The notes beneath the pieces were generated by a model, which was given only the letters and a program-made list of their open reading frames with translations, ran no database searches and had not been told where the DNA came from. Source: Verrucomicrobiota bacterium (lineage in GTDB: Bacteria; Verrucomicrobiota; Verrucomicrobiae; Chthoniobacterales; UBA10450). From it: DNA of 13,042 nucleotides. This document shows, piece after piece, positions 1 to 7,446 of the stretch (its first letter is position 1; the number at the start of each line of letters is the position of its first letter). Both the position numbers and the translations under genes were made by a program. The stretch covers positions 1 through 13,042 of the forward strand of contig QHOZ01000186.1 in assembly GCA_003219495.1 (NCBI GenBank), read 5' to 3'.

Positions 1-1152
1 CTGACTGGAGAACTTCCGCTCGCGTTGCAGAACACGAAGCGGGCGTGGTTCACCGACACTCTCGAAGATGTTAACGGTGTGGCCACGACGATTCGCAAAA
101 TGACCGCAGCGGGGGCGGCTGCCGGAAAAGAATTGACCGTGATCACGTCGGTTAACGAGCTAACCATTGACGAAATCCCGATCAAGAATTTCAAACCGAT
201 CGGCGAATTCGAGTTGCCCGAGTACGAGCTGCAGAAACTGAGCTTCCCGCCGATTCTGCAAATGCTCGATTACATTCAGCGCGAGCGTTTCACCGAGATA
301 ATCATCAGCACGCCGGGGCCGATCGGGCTGACCGCGCTGCTCGCCGCGAAGATGTTAAATCTGCAAACGAGCGGCATTTATCACACCGATTTTCCACAGT
401 ACGTGCGAATCCTGACGGAGGACAGTTTTCTCGAAAGCGTGACCTGGCGATACATGCATTGGTTCTATGGCCAACTCGACACCGTCTTCGTGAATTCGGA
501 GGAGTATCGTCAAAGCTGGATCAAACGCGGTTTCGAGCCGGCGAAGTTGAAAATTTTTCCACGCGGCCTCGACACTCAGCTCTTCACTCCCACGCGACGC
601 GATCCGCACTTCTTCGAAAAGTTCGGCGCGAAAAATGGAAAGGTGCGATTGCTCTACGTCGGCCGCGTCTCGCGCGAAAAGGATCTCGATCTTCTTGCCG
701 AGGCTTATCGACGACTGCGCGATGAGGGATTATCGATCCAACTTTGCGCTGTGGGGCACGGGCCTTACTCGAAAGAATTTTCCGAGGCGCTGCCGGATGC
801 ATTGTTCACCGGTTATTTGAAGGGCGAGGAATTGGCGGAGGCGTACGCGTCCGCGGACATTTTTGTTTTTCCAAGCACGACCGACACTTTTGGAAATGTG
901 ATCATCGAAGCGCAGGCCTCCGGCGTTCCAGTTATTGTGTCCGATTCCGGTGGGCCGAAAGAGTTGGTCGACAACGAACGCAACGGTTTGATCACGAAAT
1001 CACACGACGTCGAAGACCTCGCGCGCGCGATCCGAGAGTTGGTTTCAAATCCCGAGCGGCGCAAACAGATGGGAACCGTCGCGCGCGAAAGCGTGGTCGA
1101 TCGCACCTGGCCAACCGCGTTTCGAAGATTTTGGGCGTCGACAGAAATCTGA
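1..1152 (+). CDS. GT4-family glycosyltransferase (5' end probably outside window)
   Basis: This is a GT-B fold retaining glycosyltransferase that would move a sugar from a nucleotide donor to a lipid or glycan acceptor at the cytoplasmic face of the membrane. The N-terminal Rossmann half opens with AWFTDTLEDVNGVATTIRK, the usual first strand and glycine-containing loop of GT4 enzymes. The C-terminal donor half has LLYVGRVSREKDLDLLAEA and FVFPSTTDTFGNVIIEAQAS followed by GVPVIVSDSGGPKELV. In the EX7E-type motif the first acid is Asp, as in the 'TDTFGN' subgroup that includes MgtA, SqdX and PimB-like enzymes. The frame stays open to base 1 without an ATG. A TTG at base 25 could start a 375-residue protein, but its GGAG at 7-10 is 14 bases away, so the true start may lie upstream and an N-terminal domain may be missing. 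The acceptor cannot be told from sequence. The stop is 5 bases before the next gene. Confidence 0.85.
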   Translation: MTGELPLALQNTKRAWFTDTLEDVNGVATTIRKMTAAGAAAGKELTVITSVNELTIDEIPIKNFKPIGEFELPEYELQKLSFPPILQMLDYIQRERFTEIIISTPGPIGLTALLAAKMLNLQTSGIYHTDFPQYVRILTEDSFLESVTWRYMHWFYGQLDTVFVNSEEYRQSWIKRGFEPAKLKIFPRGLDTQLFTPTRRDPHFFEKFGAKNGKVRLLYVGRVSREKDLDLLAEAYRRLRDEGLSIQLCAVGHGPYSKEFSEALPDALFTGYLKGEELAEAYASADIFVFPSTTDTFGNVIIEAQASGVPVIVSDSGGPKELVDNERNGLITKSHDVEDLARAIRELVSNPERRKQMGTVARESVVDRTWPTAFRRFWASTEI

Positions 1153-1157
1153 GTTCG

Positions 1158-1940
1158 ATGCGCAAGCGCGTTTTATTTTTTGCCGTGCTGCTTCTCGCGA
1201 CCGTCCAACTTTTCGCGGACGAAACGACGCGGCGCGCGCAGGAAGAATTGCGCAAACGCAATCTTTACTTCGGCGACATCAATGGCCAAACCAATCCGGA
1301 ATTCACCGAAGCGCTCAAGCATTATCAAACGCGGAAAGGTTTCACCTCCACCGGCAAGCTCGATGAGGAAACGGCGGGCTCGTTGAATCTCGGCATCGCG
1401 ACAGTAAGCAACACAGAAGCATTGCCGGACTTGCCGGTGTTGAAAAGCGACCGCGCGCGCGAGTTAGCGGAACCGGATCGCGCCGCTTTGCCGGACAGTG
1501 GACAAGAGGAGCCAACTTCATCAGCAACTCCGCCGGCGCCTCCCGCCGAATCGCCGGACCAAATGCTCGAAGACAAGATCACGAAATTTGTGCGCGATTA
1601 TTTGCGCGACGGCGAGGGCGACGATGTCGATCTTCAATTGAGCTACTACGGATTCCCGATCCAGTATTTCGATCATGGCAAAGCGGGCCGCGAATTTGTG
1701 ACGACCGATACGCGCAATTACATCAAGCGTTGGCCGCAGCGAAAATATGAGTTAATCGGTCCGGTGAAATTCATGAGCGGGAAAAATCGCGGTGAATTCG
1801 AGGTGGAATTCACGATCGACTTCAAGGTCGCGAGTGAGGATCGGAGAGCCCATGGGAAAACACGCAATCTGTGGACAATCCAGGAAGATCGAGAACATTT
1901 TATAATTCTAATGATTAATGAGCAGCGTTTACACGACTAA
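1158..1940 (+). CDS. Secreted protein with peptidoglycan-binding domain and NTF2-like C-terminal region
   Basis: This 260-residue protein begins with a signal peptide (MRKRVLFFAVLLLATVQLFA, predicted cleavage before DE). Residues about 24-70 look like a PG_binding_1 domain, with the pattern LYFGDINGQTNPEFTEALKH and KGFTSTGKLDEETAGSLNL. A Pro/Ser/Ala-rich linker follows (about 100-130). The last 130 residues resemble NTF2/SnoaL-like modules that carry the pattern Y-F-D-G-K...T-D...Y-I-K-R-W-P-x-R-x-Y. The protein is therefore expected to be exported and to bind cell wall or another envelope glycan; no catalytic residues are evident. The ATG at 1158 was chosen because the signal peptide starts there; the frame is open further upstream, but that part lies inside the glycosyltransferase gene. 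No clear ribosome binding site is seen, and the 5-base spacing suggests translational coupling. The NTF2-like assignment is by pattern memory and is less sure than the peptidoglycan-binding domain. Confidence 0.8.
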   Translation: MRKRVLFFAVLLLATVQLFADETTRRAQEELRKRNLYFGDINGQTNPEFTEALKHYQTRKGFTSTGKLDEETAGSLNLGIATVSNTEALPDLPVLKSDRARELAEPDRAALPDSGQEEPTSSATPPAPPAESPDQMLEDKITKFVRDYLRDGEGDDVDLQLSYYGFPIQYFDHGKAGREFVTTDTRNYIKRWPQRKYELIGPVKFMSGKNRGEFEVEFTIDFKVASEDRRAHGKTRNLWTIQEDREHFIILMINEQRLHD

Positions 1941-2007
1941 CGAGTAACGGAATCACACTGGGACTAACGAACCAAATAGTCTGAGGCCAACCCAGGGGGT
2001 AACCGGG

Positions 2008-2014
2008 AAAGGGA
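2008..2014 (+). promoter_or_regulatory. Ribosome binding site of histidine kinase gene
   Basis: AAAGGGA lies 7 bases before a TTG at 2022 and 13 bases before an ATG at 2028. The spacing favours the TTG as start, although the ATG only two codons later gives nearly the same protein. Confidence 0.5.
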
Positions 2015-2021
2015 TTGAGCT

Positions 2022-4040
2022 TTGGACATGAGGGTGCAGACTAAAATTACGTTGCTGCTCGCGCTGGTCGTGACCGCGTTCGTTACCGGTGCGCTCGCAT
2101 TCCGCACTTACGACCGTTTCAAATTCCACCGCATCGCACAGCAACGCCTGGACGAGCGCAACCGTTCCTTTGATGAATTTCTTCAGCGCAATGGCGAACC
2201 GCTCCAAACGCTGGTCGAGGATTCAACTTGTCTGGATCGGATGGTGCAGGCCGTTTCCGGGAACGAAAGTAAATGGATTGCCGAAAATTTTAGCGACGCG
2301 ACTCTCGGGGGGTATCACGCAAACGCGATTTGGATTTATAGGCCGGATGGCGCGCTTCTCTATCAAAGCAACAATTTGAATTCATCGGAGCTGAGCTCGC
2401 TTCCGATTTCCACGGAAGACCTCGCTCGCATGTTCGCGAATGATTTTCAACGAAAAACGAAAGAGCGCGGCTTCCTTTTTGCCGGCCGTTTGTGGAACCA
2501 ACCAACCTTGTCGGAGATGTCGATCTTCACGGGCAACAAAATTACACTGGCAGGACTGAAGGACGATCACCCGGTCGCTTCGCACGTGGATGGACCCGAT
2601 TCGATCTCGTTCGAGCGCACGCTCCAGAACTGGGACGGAACACCTGTCGCGCGATTGCTCGTACAAAACACTTCGCAAGTGGTGCAGGAACTGGAACGCG
2701 AGAGTCGGGCTTTGATGTTGTGGATCGTCATCTTCGCGCTTTTTCTGCTGCTTCTGATTTCAAGCTCGCTCGTGCGCTGGGTGCGCCGTCCGCTCGGCAC
2801 GATCCGCCAATGTCTTACCCGAGACGATCCGCGCATAATCGAACCGCTCGCGGCGGACCATTCCGAGTTCGGCCAACTCGCGCGCACGCTTCAGACATTT
2901 TTCGCGCAGCGCGATAATCTGGTTCGCGAAATTGAGGAACGTCGCGCGACCGAGCAAGCATTGCACGCGAAAGAGCACGAGCTGCGGCACGCACAAAAAA
3001 TGGAAGCGGTTGGACGCCTGGCCGGCGGGGTGGCGCACGACTTCAATAATTTGCTGACCGCGATCATTGGTTACGCCGAGCTCATCATTAAGCGTGCGCA
3101 GAAGGACCCGGTGGTTCGACAAAACAGCGCGCTCATTCGGAAAGCGGGCGAACAAGCCGCATCGCTCACGCGACAGTTGCTCGCATTCAGCCGCAAACAA
3201 TTGCTCCAGCCGAAAGTTCTCGATCTAAACAATCTCGTCACTGACGTGCAAGCGTTGTTGCATCGTGTGATCGGCGAGCATTTGCAGGTTCGAACCGAAC
3301 CGGCTGCCGCAGACGGTCGCGTCCTCGCCGATCCGACTCAACTCGAGCAGGTAATTTTGAATCTCGGAGTGAATGCGCGCGATGCGATGCCGAACGACGG
3401 TGCATTGACGATCCGGACAAGTCGCACGCGATTAGACCAAAAGAAGGCGAAGCGCATTTCGCGATCCTTACGCGGCGGCGATTACGTCGTTCTCACGGTC
3501 GAAGATACCGGCACCGGAATGGATGCGGAAACAAAAGCGCGCATCTTCGAACCGTTTTTCACCACGAAAGGTCCGGGCAAAGGAACCGGATTGGGACTGG
3601 CGACGGTTTACGGAATCGTCAAACAAACTGGCGGCGGAATTTTAGTCGACACCGAACTCGGTCGCGGCACGACGTTTCACATTTATTTCCCGCACGAAGC
3701 ACGCCCGGTTGAGCAAACGAAGAGCATTACGGTGGAACCGCCGGCAGGTAGCAATTCGGAAACGGTCATGGTCGTGGAAGACGACGAGATCGTGCGCGAG
3801 CTCGTGTGCGAGGTTCTCGAAGATCACGGCTACACTGTGCTCTGCGCGTTTGATGGCCCGAACGCCGTCAAATTGGCGGCTTTCGCGGCCGGAGATCAAG
3901 GTGCTTTACGTTTCCGGTTATTCGGTGGACGACATCGGCGACCACGGTGTCCTTCAGGAAGATCTCCAACTGCTGCAGAAACCTTTCAGCCCGCAAATTC
4001 TTCTCCAGCGCGTGCGCGAGGTGTTGAGCGTTCCTGGTGA
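2022..4040 (+). CDS. Membrane hybrid sensor histidine kinase with internally deleted, frameshifted receiver
   Basis: This is an inner-membrane two-component sensor kinase. TM1 is at residues 9-27 and TM2 at about 230-252 ([20 protein letters not shown]). The region between them is probably periplasmic and CHASE4-like (DRMV...[27 protein letters not shown]). A short HAMP-like stretch and coiled coil lead to a HisKA domain with phospho-acceptor His339 in [18 protein letters not shown]. The ATPase has the N box ([12 protein letters not shown], about 443), G1 box (EDTGTGMD, about 494), F box (FEPFFTTKG) and G2 box ([13 protein letters not shown]). A receiver begins with VVEDDE (584-589) and is homologous to about residue 621. 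The frame then runs into non-homologous Arg-rich sequence and stops at 4040. The rest of the receiver sits in another frame, and the segment with the phosphoacceptor Asp is absent. The kinase core looks intact and may still signal. No other response regulator gene is present in the window. Confidence 0.9.
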   Translation: MDMRVQTKITLLLALVVTAFVTGALAFRTYDRFKFHRIAQQRLDERNRSFDEFLQRNGEPLQTLVEDSTCLDRMVQAVSGNESKWIAENFSDATLGGYHANAIWIYRPDGALLYQSNNLNSSELSSLPISTEDLARMFANDFQRKTKERGFLFAGRLWNQPTLSEMSIFTGNKITLAGLKDDHPVASHVDGPDSISFERTLQNWDGTPVARLLVQNTSQVVQELERESRALMLWIVIFALFLLLLISSSLVRWVRRPLGTIRQCLTRDDPRIIEPLAADHSEFGQLARTLQTFFAQRDNLVREIEERRATEQALHAKEHELRHAQKMEAVGRLAGGVAHDFNNLLTAIIGYAELIIKRAQKDPVVRQNSALIRKAGEQAASLTRQLLAFSRKQLLQPKVLDLNNLVTDVQALLHRVIGEHLQVRTEPAAADGRVLADPTQLEQVILNLGVNARDAMPNDGALTIRTSRTRLDQKKAKRISRSLRGGDYVVLTVEDTGTGMDAETKARIFEPFFTTKGPGKGTGLGLATVYGIVKQTGGGILVDTELGRGTTFHIYFPHEARPVEQTKSITVEPPAGSNSETVMVVEDDEIVRELVCEVLEDHGYTVLCAFDGPNAVKLAAFAAGDQGALRFRLFGGRHRRPRCPSGRSPTAAETFQPANSSPARARGVERSW

Positions 4041-4095
4041 ATGGGAAACGCGCGAGCTATGCCACGCTCCGGCACAACTTCAATTTTCAATATGA
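3883..4095 (+). pseudogene. Out-of-frame C-terminal half of the receiver domain of the histidine kinase
   Basis: In the frame +1 relative to the kinase, bases from about 3886 encode [20 protein letters not shown] followed by [20 protein letters not shown] and QRVREVL. This is the usual last third of a hybrid-kinase receiver, with the conserved Ser/Thr (VSGYS) and Lys (LQKPFSP). It joins directly onto sequence equivalent to helix 2 in the kinase frame, so roughly 33-36 codons are missing, including the strand and loop with the phosphoacceptor Asp. The net change is a loss of 3k+2 bases. This frame stops with TGA at 4093-4095, which overlaps the ATG at 4092 of the next gene as ATGA, as expected if this was the original end of the kinase gene. 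The fragment has no start of its own and is probably not translated unless ribosomes shift frame. Confidence 0.75.
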
Positions 4096-4517
4096 AAACG
4101 TGCACGAACATCCACCGAACAGTTTTGCTCTGCTCCATCGCGTCGATGTCGATCTTCGTGATGCAATCGGGCGCGGACGCGGCAATGCAAAAGTCATCGG
4201 AAAGTTTCGCCTCTTGGTATCGAGTGCCTCCCAAGTCGTTGGCGCGCGCACGCGCGGCCCGCGGTGAGTACACCGCTGCTCACAACCAACTTCCGATCGG
4301 CACGCTGGTACGCGTCACTCGATTGTCGAACGGACACAGCGTCGTTGTTCGCATCACCGATCGCGGAGTTACCGACCGTCCAGCGAAGATCGACATCTGT
4401 CGTGAAGCGGCCCAAGAACTCGACATGATCCACACGGGTGTTGCGCGTGTGCGGCTTGAAGTGGTGTCCGGACCGGGCATGGCAACAGCAACCGAGAGCG
4501 CGCGGACCGCGCAATGA
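4092..4517 (+). CDS. RlpA-like double-psi beta-barrel protein, exported
   Basis: This 141-residue protein has a signal peptide (MKTCTNIHRTVLLCSIASMS through about ADA, residue 31) and then a single double-psi beta-barrel of RlpA type: SFASWYRVP, TAAHNQLPIGTLVRVTRLSN, GHSVVVRITDRGVTDRPAKI, then AAQELDMIHTGVARVRLEVV. RlpA proteins act in the periplasm; some are lytic transglycosylases that cleave denuded peptidoglycan at the septum. The His of TAAH and the Asp of ITDRG match residues required in the Pseudomonas enzyme. The usual loop between 'GE' and 'TAAH' is shortened to GEYTAAH, so the catalytic Glu cannot be aligned with confidence and activity is uncertain. No SPOR domain is present. The ATG at 4092 was chosen because the signal peptide starts there and it overlaps the stop of the receiver frame; an in-frame ATG at 4041 would add 17 residues. 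Confidence 0.85.
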   Translation: MKTCTNIHRTVLLCSIASMSIFVMQSGADAAMQKSSESFASWYRVPPKSLARARAARGEYTAAHNQLPIGTLVRVTRLSNGHSVVVRITDRGVTDRPAKIDICREAAQELDMIHTGVARVRLEVVSGPGMATATESARTAQ

Positions 4518-5435
4518 TCACTGCGAAGGCAGTGGCGGCGGAACCGGAGATTGAGGAACGGCAGCCCAAACGTCGTAGTCAGGGCCAAATTGCCGGATGA
4601 AAAGAAGACCGAATGCGCGCAGACAAACAAAAACCGGAAGCAAGATTACCGTTCCGACATAGGGCAACGCTGCGATGCAACATGTGGCGCACGTGGCCAC
4701 AGCACTAATTATCGCTACCGCGATCAGCAAACAAAAACCGAAGAGCGCAAAAAGAACGAACGGGCCCGGATTGTCGAGGATCAACCGCGCAACCTGCCGG
4801 AAAGCGTCGCCTGCGCGGCAGCGACGAACATACATGAGCGGGATCATGAAATAACTCGTCAATCCGAAGACAAATGTGAAGCAAAGCCACACCGCAACCA
4901 GCATGAGCCCGATGCTCGCGCCCGCGAAATAATTTTGGTGGTTAAGCAAGTGCACACAAAGCCAGATCGGAGCCAGCATGAGACCTATCAGCCCGATCCA
5001 GCACAAGAAAATGACGAGTAGAAAAAGAAAATAGCTGTTCCCTTCCCGGCGAAATTCGCGCCACGGCTCGACAATCGCCGCGCGATTGCGCGCAATGCAG
5101 TCCGTGAAAATGAAAGTTCCCCGCGAACGAAGCCACATCAGGACAAAAATTAATATGAACACCGCAACCGCGACCGCAATGATCCCGACGAACAGCCACG
5201 GCTTCCATTGTTCCCAATCCGGCGAAACGAGCGGATGATTGGTGTACTTCGAGCCAAAGTGATTCAACGGAAACCGAAAACTGCCACCGCCGCCAAAACT
5301 CCCGGCGAGAAACGCGGCGAAGCCGATGATGAGCCACTTTTCGAATACGAACGGCTGGAAAAGAATCTTTTTCGTAATTTCAATCGCTTCCTCGAAAGGG
5401 TTAAGGATCTCGATCTTGCGCGGCGCGCCGTTCAC
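4518..5435 (-). CDS. Polytopic membrane protein of unknown function
   Basis: This is a 305-residue integral membrane protein whose function I do not recognise. Hydrophobic segments lie at about residues 33-50, 81-103, 133-163, 171-203 and 226-282; the longer ones could each cross twice, giving roughly six to eight passes. A glycine-rich stretch (GSFGGGGSF) follows the first segment and a proline-rich tail (PQSPVPPPLPSQ) ends the protein. The N-terminus (NPFEEAIEITKKILFQPFVF, then EKWLIIGF) recalls uncharacterised bacterial membrane families with a similar 'F-x-P-F...W' opening. The start is a GTG at 5435 without a good ribosome binding site. The gene is convergent with rlpA with no base between the two stop codons, and divergent from treZ with a 77-base gap that must hold both promoters if both are transcribed from there. 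Confidence 0.8.
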   Translation of the reverse strand: MNGAPRKIEILNPFEEAIEITKKILFQPFVFEKWLIIGFAAFLAGSFGGGGSFRFPLNHFGSKYTNHPLVSPDWEQWKPWLFVGIIAVAVAVFILIFVLMWLRSRGTFIFTDCIARNRAAIVEPWREFRREGNSYFLFLLVIFLCWIGLIGLMLAPIWLCVHLLNHQNYFAGASIGLMLVAVWLCFTFVFGLTSYFMIPLMYVRRCRAGDAFRQVARLILDNPGPFVLFALFGFCLLIAVAIISAVATCATCCIAALPYVGTVILLPVFVCLRAFGLLFIRQFGPDYDVWAAVPQSPVPPPLPSQ

Positions 5436-5501
5436 GCGCTGATTTGAGCGGTTTGCGAATTTTCAATCAAGCTCTCAACTGCGTTTCGAACGATTTCGTG
5501 C

Positions 5502-5506
5502 AAGGG
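5502..5506 (+). promoter_or_regulatory. Ribosome binding site of treZ
   Basis: AAGGG lies 6 bases before the ATG at 5513 and supports that start. Confidence 0.6.
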
Positions 5507-5512
5507 TAGACT

Positions 5513-7435
5513 ATGGAACGCGGGACCAATCGCCGGTATCCGATCGGCGCTGAACTGATTAGCGAAAACGAGACGCACTTCCGCGTTTGGGCGCCGAAAG
5601 CGCAAAGCGTCGATCTTGTGATCGAGGAGAGCGCGGAAAATAACGCCAAGCGAACGTTTCATCCGCTGACGCGCGAAGAGAGCGGATATTTTTCCGGCAG
5701 CGCGAACGTCGGCGCGGGCGCGCTCTATCGATTTCGTCTCAACAAGAAAGACGATTTAATTTATCCGGACCCGGCCTCGCGTTACCAACCGGCGGGACCG
5801 CATGGGCCTTCGCGCATTGTCGATCGACGAGCGTTTCAGTGGAGCGATCAACAATGGCCCGGCGTGAAGTTGAGCCAGCAAATCATTTACGAATTCCACG
5901 TCGGCACTTTTACGCCGGAAGGAACATGGCGCGCGGCCGCGGAAAAATTACCGCTCCTGAAAGAAGACGGGATCACATTGCTCGAGATGATGCCGATCGC
6001 GGATTTTCCGGGAAATTTTGGCTGGGGCTACGACGGCGTGAATCTGTTTGCGCCCTGTCGTCTCTATGGCGAGCCGAACGATCTCCGCTATTTCGTCGAT
6101 CGCGCACATTCGTTAGGCCTGGGCGTCATCCTCGATGTGGTTTACAATCACTTCGGGCCGGATGGAAATTATCTTGGCGCGTTCTCCGACCATTACAGGT
6201 CGTCTGAGTCGAATGAATGGGGCGATTGCATCAATTTCGGCGGCGAGAACTCGGGGCCAGTCCGCGAATTTTTTATCACGAACGGCCGCTACTGGATCGA
6301 CGAGTTTCACTTCGACGGCTTTCGGTTTGATGCCGTGCAAGGAATTCGCGACAAGTCGGCCGATCACATCGTCGGCGCGATTGGACGCGCTGCACGCGAA
6401 AGCGCGGGCGAGCGCACAATTGTTTTGATCGCCGAAAACGAGCGCCAGGAAACAAAGATGCTGCGCCCGCGCGCTGCAGGCGGCGACGATCTCGATGCGT
6501 TGTGGAATGACGACTGGCATCACACCGCGATGGTCGCGCTCACCGGCGTCCGCGAAGCGTATTACACCGATTATTGCGGCACGCCGCAGGAATTCATTTC
6601 CGCCGCGAAATACGGTTTTCTCTTTCAAGGCCAGCCTTACGTCTGGCAGGAAGCCGAACGCGGTTATCCAACGTTCGGTGAAAGACCAGACTCGTTCGTT
6701 TGTTTCATTGAAAATCACGATCAAGTTGCGAACACCGCGTTTGGCGAGCGCCTACGCTTTCTCACTTCGCCCGCGCGTTATCGCGCCATCATCGGACTGT
6801 TGTTGCTCGGTCCATGGACGCCGCTTTTGTTTCAAGGCCAGGAATTTGGCGCGACTGCTGCGTTTCGGTATTTCAGCGACGTGGGCGATGACGAGTTGAA
6901 AGAAGCTATCCGCAAAGGCCGATTCAAATTTCTCGCGCAGTTTCCATCGGTCGCTACGCCGGAAATGCAGGAACGTCTACCGGTGCCGCATCATCGCAGC
7001 ACCTTCGAAGGATCGAAATTGGACTGGAAGGATCGCGAACGGAATCCGCAACTTTGCCACTTGCATCGCGATCTCATTCAGCTTCGACAGAGTGATGTGC
7101 GGTTCCGTGAATTGAAACCGCATGGCGTCGACGGCGCGGTCTTGAGCAGCGATTCATTCGTCCTGCGATATTTTGCCGATGCCCCTGACGAAGAGCGCTT
7201 GCTGGTCGTCAACCTCGGCAGCCTGCATCAGTTTACTCCCGCACCCGAACCGTTGCTCGCGCCACCGGATCGTCACACGTGGCAAGAGGTTTGGACGAGC
7301 GAAGCCGCAAAGTATGGCGGGTTCGGTAGACGCGCGATGCTTCACGAGCGCGGCTGGACATTATTCGCCGAAGAAACGGTCGCCTTCCGCGCAGTGCCGA
7401 CGGATAAACCGCGCCGAGTTCCGAAACAAATGTAA
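5513..7435 (+). CDS. treZ: Maltooligosyl trehalose trehalohydrolase
   Basis: This enzyme hydrolyses the alpha-1,4 bond next to the terminal trehalose of maltooligosyl trehalose, releasing trehalose; it is the second step of the cytoplasmic TreY-TreZ route from glycogen or maltodextrin. The 640-residue protein has the TreZ-type N-terminal beta domain (RYPIGAELISENETHFRVWA), then a GH13 barrel. The start of the barrel reads IIYEFHVGTFTPEGTWRAA and MMPIADFPGNFGWGYDGVNL. The catalytic set is visible: nucleophile Asp273 in GFRFDAVQGIRD, acid/base Glu308 in LIAENERQE, and transition-state Asp403 in ENHDQVANTAFGER. The length is slightly above the usual TreZ size of about 600. The start is ATG at 5513 with AAGGG upstream. 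The stop is 11 bases before the debranching enzyme gene, so the two are probably co-transcribed. No treY or treX lies in the window, so the substrate must be made by a gene elsewhere. A branching enzyme (GlgB) is a weaker alternative because the opening and active-site context match TreZ. Confidence 0.92.
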   Translation: MERGTNRRYPIGAELISENETHFRVWAPKAQSVDLVIEESAENNAKRTFHPLTREESGYFSGSANVGAGALYRFRLNKKDDLIYPDPASRYQPAGPHGPSRIVDRRAFQWSDQQWPGVKLSQQIIYEFHVGTFTPEGTWRAAAEKLPLLKEDGITLLEMMPIADFPGNFGWGYDGVNLFAPCRLYGEPNDLRYFVDRAHSLGLGVILDVVYNHFGPDGNYLGAFSDHYRSSESNEWGDCINFGGENSGPVREFFITNGRYWIDEFHFDGFRFDAVQGIRDKSADHIVGAIGRAARESAGERTIVLIAENERQETKMLRPRAAGGDDLDALWNDDWHHTAMVALTGVREAYYTDYCGTPQEFISAAKYGFLFQGQPYVWQEAERGYPTFGERPDSFVCFIENHDQVANTAFGERLRFLTSPARYRAIIGLLLLGPWTPLLFQGQEFGATAAFRYFSDVGDDELKEAIRKGRFKFLAQFPSVATPEMQERLPVPHHRSTFEGSKLDWKDRERNPQLCHLHRDLIQLRQSDVRFRELKPHGVDGAVLSSDSFVLRYFADAPDEERLLVVNLGSLHQFTPAPEPLLAPPDRHTWQEVWTSEAAKYGGFGRRAMLHERGWTLFAEETVAFRAVPTDKPRRVPKQM

Positions 7436-7446
7436 GATCGACAATC

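Noticed and set aside
880..935. Asp in place of Glu in the EX7E motif of the GT4 enzyme as a sign of inactivity
   Set aside because: The TDTFGN form is normal for a large GT4 subgroup, so this is not a defect.
1872..1904. TGGACA ... TATAAT as a promoter for the histidine kinase gene
   Set aside because: The -10-like TATAAT (1899-1904) is perfect, but the spacer to TGGACA is 21 bases and the site lies inside the preceding coding sequence; chance in a locally AT-rich stretch cannot be excluded.
4551..5021. 156-codon open frame on the plus strand
   Set aside because: It lies wholly antisense to the polytopic membrane protein, is rich in Arg, Lys, Asp and Gln without any recognisable domain, and is best seen as a by-product of the opposite coding strand.
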